The notes under the pieces: model-generated
Told to the model about the DNA's origin: nothing
Databases searched by the model: none
Seen by the model: the letters and a program-made list of their open reading frames with translations, nothing else
Shown here: piece by piece, positions 6,154 to 8,236 of the stretch
How the letters are laid out: every line of letters begins with the position of its first letter
How positions within the stretch are numbered: position 1 is the first letter of the stretch
Made by a program: the position numbers and the translations under genes
Source of the DNA: Bacillota bacterium
Lineage (GTDB): Bacteria; Bacillota; Clostridia; Lachnospirales; Cellulosilyticaceae
DNA length: 8,236 nucleotides
Reading direction: 5' to 3'
Assembly (NCBI GenBank): GCA_023457875.1
Contig: JAEXBC010000049.1
Location: forward strand, 1 to 8,236

Positions 6154-7049
6154 TACTCAGGAAGCTCCATAATATCCTCAGCAATCAAAGCTAGTTCTTC
6201 AAATGTAGCATCATTTCGAACAATAAAGATACGGTAGTTAACCCCTTCATCTTCCCAGAAAAGAAACTTTTTCATTCTATAGCCTTCAGGTTTGTTGTAG
6301 AAATCTCCATTTATAGGCTCGGGAAATTCTGCACAGCCCACTTTTTTTCCTTTGATATCTAGTATCTCTATAATATTATAGTTTTCTGTATCGGATCCAT
6401 CCTCACTAACGGGATATAGGCCTATTGCAAAAATAAGAGGTAGCTTCTCCCATTCAGGCTGCGGATTTTGTCTGATTGCAGCCAACTCGGCCTCATTGTC
6501 ATTGATGCTGTAAGTTACTGAAAACACAGACAGTTTTGTATCGTCTGTTGACGTAGATATATTCTTTTCGCGTAGATGGTATTTACCCGACAACTCTTTA
6601 GGAAACTCTTTAACTTTAAAACCTAATAACTCTGTCAGTTCTTCACTGGACCTACCTTGTGTATACATGGTTTTGGCAGATACTATATCGATCTCATCTG
6701 TTCTTACTGCCTTTGGTTCATACTTACCATCAGCTGTCTTAACAGGGATATAAACGGTACGAACAATAGCGCTAGCTGTTTCAATAGCCAAAACTCTAAG
6801 TGGTGGAATACAAGCTATAGCAACCACAAGCATAAAAACGAATGAGATAATAACTCGGCCAACTAATTTTGCAGTATTGCTTCCCATACTCAGAATATAT
6901 TCTAAAAACTTATCTTTAAGAATCCCTAAATTAGTTTCCTCTTTTTTTTCAAAGTCAAAGTGTAAAAAGTCCTCTTTTATTTCAATCTTTGCTGCTTCTC
7001 TCTTCAAATATGCCCTTATATATTTTTCACTTTCAAATCTTACTTTCAT
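6153..7049 (-). CDS. Single-pass membrane protein, probable anti-sigma factor
   Basis: The 298-residue product has a charged cytoplasmic-type N-terminus of about 60 residues, one hydrophobic segment at about 62-88 (VIISFVFMLVVAIACIPPL within it), and an extracytoplasmic domain of about 210 residues. The C-terminal strand-helix pattern (YRIFIVRNDATFEELALIAE) resembles DUF4367-type domains found in Clostridia sigma-regulator proteins; that match is from memory and tentative. The gene starts 17 nt inside the sigma factor gene, in a different frame, with AGGTGG 8 nt before the ATG. This is the usual arrangement for a sigma/anti-sigma pair, and topology and position, not a recognised zinc anti-sigma motif, support the call. 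The N-terminal segment would bind the sigma factor and the outer domain would sense an envelope signal. The stop codon touches the dehydrogenase remnant. Confidence 0.75.
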   Translation of the reverse strand: MKVRFESEKYIRAYLKREAAKIEIKEDFLHFDFEKKEETNLGILKDKFLEYILSMGSNTAKLVGRVIISFVFMLVVAIACIPPLRVLAIETASAIVRTVYIPVKTADGKYEPKAVRTDEIDIVSAKTMYTQGRSSEELTELLGFKVKEFPKELSGKYHLREKNISTSTDDTKLSVFSVTYSINDNEAELAAIRQNPQPEWEKLPLIFAIGLYPVSEDGSDTENYNIIEILDIKGKKVGCAEFPEPINGDFYNKPEGYRMKKFLFWEDEGVNYRIFIVRNDATFEELALIAEDIMELPE

Positions 7050-7623
7050 TTAATCTGCCACCTACTTTCATAAGAGTAACCTGCTCTGAATCATTAAATA
7101 AACCATTCTCTATCATCTCTTTTTCGATTTGCTTTCTTGCGGCATAAAGTCTTGATTTAACTGTTCCTTGTAAGCAGTTCAATGTCTTGGCAATTTGCTT
7201 AATGCTCATTTCATTATAGTAGTAGAGAATAACTGTGGTTCTAAGTGGAATAGAAAGCTGATTAATGGCATGATGAATAACCTCATTTATATGTATATTT
7301 TCAATTTCTTTATTATTATCTTGAAACGCTATATTTTCTTCAAGGTAAGTATGCTCTTTTTTCCTTTCCTTAGCAGAAACACTCCAGCAGGTGCGTATAA
7401 GAAGCTTGTTAAACCACGCTTCAAAAGCTTCTATATGCTTTAGCCTTTTTATGTCACAATAGCACTGACAAAAAGCTTCTTGAACAATATCCTCAGCTAT
7501 TGCCTTTCGCCCAACTATAAGATAAGCAGTTCGTAATGTTCTGGCATAGTACCGCTTATAAAGTTGATTAAAGGCTTCTTTATTTCCTTGCTGACACAGC
7601 TCAACCATTTGCTTTGTATCCAT
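7033..7623 (-). CDS. ECF-type RNA polymerase sigma factor
   Basis: This 196-residue protein has only regions 2 and 4, the hallmark of group 4 (ECF) sigma factors. Region 2 spans about residues 12-80 with LYKRYYARTLRTAYLIVG and DIVQEAFCQCY (45-55), which contacts the -10 element. A short linker rich in Glu, Asn and Lys follows. Region 4 spans about 118-170 with LSIPLRTTVILYYYNEMS and the helix-turn-helix IKQIAKTLNCLQGTVKSRLY (141-160), which contacts the -35 element. The start at 7623 is set by AGAAGGAGG (7630-7638), 6 nt upstream; the longer frame reaching 7659 lacks a site. The gene ends in TGA inside the next gene, so co-translation with the membrane partner is likely. An ECF-like promoter upstream suggests it drives its own transcription. 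The regulon is unknown. Confidence 0.93.
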   Translation of the reverse strand: MDTKQMVELCQQGNKEAFNQLYKRYYARTLRTAYLIVGRKAIAEDIVQEAFCQCYCDIKRLKHIEAFEAWFNKLLIRTCWSVSAKERKKEHTYLEENIAFQDNNKEIENIHINEVIHHAINQLSIPLRTTVILYYYNEMSIKQIAKTLNCLQGTVKSRLYAARKQIEKEMIENGLFNDSEQVTLMKVGGRLNESKI

Positions 7624-7670
7624 CCTTAACCTCCTTCTATTTATATAAATCAGGTGCACCTATACTTAAT

Positions 7671-7699
7671 AAGGGAGAAAAAAATGTAAAAAGGTTCGC
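7671..7699 (-). promoter_or_regulatory. Candidate ECF-type (autoregulatory) promoter of the sigma/anti-sigma pair
   Basis: On the minus strand, GCGAACCTTTTT (7688-7699) is followed 15 nt after the AACC core by CTCCCTT (7671-7677). An AACC core at -35 with a T-run and a C-rich -10 is the general pattern for ECF sigma promoters. The -10 lacks the common CGT, so the match is partial. It sits about 50 nt before the sigma gene start. No convincing sigma-A promoter was found in this interval. Confidence 0.45.
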
Positions 7700-7780
7700 T
7701 CATTTAAATATTTTTTTACTAACAATATTAATTTCCCAACTATGCTGAGGAAAACAAAGTAATCAGTAGTGTTACATCCA

Positions 7781-7855
7781 TTATAATAACGCCTCCTATA
7801 TTACAATGATAATGGTGTTATAAGCCATATCAAAACATAGGAGGCGTTATTATAA
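7781..7855. repeat. 75-bp palindromic element with perfect 19-bp inverted arms
   Basis: Arm 7781-7799 (TTATAATAACGCCTCCTAT) is the exact reverse complement of 7837-7855. The 37-bp centre has its own imperfect hairpin, 7807-7815 with 7825-7832 (8 pairs and one bulged A). The element lies 23 bp after the stop of the flavoprotein gene and more than 150 bp before the sigma gene. It could terminate transcription of the flavoprotein gene, but no run of T follows the arm on either strand. It could instead be a small non-autonomous mobile element or dispersed palindrome. No target duplication is evident, and no second copy is in the window. The structure is certain; its nature is open. Confidence 0.8.
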
Positions 7856-7878
7856 ACAACTAAATTTATCACATTTGA

Positions 7879-8236
7879 TTATTCAATCGTAAATTTCGCT
7901 GAACCAAAATTCTCATATACTCTACCGGACTGTGCTGTAAAACGAAGTACACAGTAATCTGGATCAGTCTTGCCTTTTGGATAATACATTTCATCTCCAA
8001 ATCTCCAAATTCTGTCTTTTGTCTCTTGATCCTCTAAAACTTCCATTTTCCCTTTTAACATAACGCCTTTAAAAAATCTTCCATCATAGAAATATAAACT
8101 GGCTTTTGGATCCTTTCTATATTGAGCAACTCTAAGAGAAGAGGTATTGGTGGTAAAGTAAAATACCTTTATTCCTTCACGCTCTCTTGCATTATACATC
8201 ACTTTCATATTAGGGTATCCCTCATCATCTATTGAC
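7879..8236 (-). CDS. Pyridoxamine 5'-phosphate oxidase-family flavoprotein (5' end outside window)
   Basis: The last 118 residues of the protein are visible and the frame is open through the right edge, beginning SIDDEGYPNMKVMYNARERE; the ATG at 8208 is therefore internal. Sequence and length fit the small (about 140-residue) split-barrel FMN-binding proteins of the pyridoxamine-phosphate-oxidase/general-stress-protein-26 group: FYFTTNTSSLRVAQYRKDPK (FMN-phosphate region), then ASLYFYD, RFFKGVMLKGKMEVLED, and the conserved end MYYPKGKTDPDYCVLRFTA. Members bind flavin and act in various reductions; the substrate cannot be inferred here, and true vitamin B6 synthesis is unlikely from the family type. 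The gene ends at TAA 7879-7881, and a large palindrome follows it. Confidence 0.9.
   Translation of the reverse strand, partial: SIDDEGYPNMKVMYNAREREGIKVFYFTTNTSSLRVAQYRKDPKASLYFYDGRFFKGVMLKGKMEVLEDQETKDRIWRFGDEMYYPKGKTDPDYCVLRFTAQSGRVYENFGSAKFTIE

Noticed and set aside
1..8236. CRISPR array, tRNA or rRNA genes, insertion sequence or phage genes
   Set aside because: No regularly spaced repeats, cloverleaf, rRNA-like or transposase/integrase-like sequence was seen on either strand.

Overview
The window is low-GC DNA with every supported gene on the minus strand. Protein types, strong AGGAG-type ribosome binding sites and gene order suggest a low-GC Gram-positive of the class Clostridia, perhaps Lachnospiraceae-like. 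That placement is inferred from protein style and gene content; no rRNA or other marker gene is present.

Layout, read in the direction of transcription (right to left): (1) 8236-7879, the 3' part of a pyridoxamine-phosphate-oxidase-family flavoprotein gene. (2) 7855-7781, a 75-bp palindromic element with perfect 19-bp arms. (3) 7623-6153, an ECF sigma factor gene and an overlapping gene for a single-pass membrane protein, probably its anti-sigma factor, behind an ECF-like promoter. (4) 6153-5569, remnants of broken genes: the C-terminal part of a short-chain dehydrogenase, then a short chimeric ORF. (5) 5465-5176, a strong promoter with a palindrome between its -35 and -10 boxes, a 52-codon ORF too short for usual gene calling, and a terminator-like hairpin. 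(6) 5150-1, the pyrimidine genes pyrB, pyrC, pyrF, carA and carB, with carB running off the left edge.

The pyr genes encode glutamine-dependent carbamoyl-phosphate synthetase (CarAB), aspartate carbamoyltransferase (PyrB), dihydroorotase (PyrC) and OMP decarboxylase (PyrF). With dihydroorotate dehydrogenase and orotate phosphoribosyltransferase, not seen here and perhaps beyond the left edge, they would complete UMP synthesis. pyrB-pyrC and pyrF-carA-carB are tightly packed; a 106-nt gap before the pyrF reading frame holds a possible second promoter.

Two points stand out. First, the pyrB leader has the layout of the enterobacterial pyrBI attenuator: promoter, translated leader ORF with a U-rich 3' half, and leader stop codon in the loop of a terminator hairpin just before pyrB. 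I see no PyrR-type site, so this may be a translation-coupled, UTP-sensing attenuator in a Gram-positive. Second, pyrC has an in-frame TGA at codon 84, where dihydroorotases have glycine, yet the rest of the gene, including all zinc-ligand positions, is intact. It is either a very recent nonsense mutation, a sequence error, or, much less likely, a recoding event.
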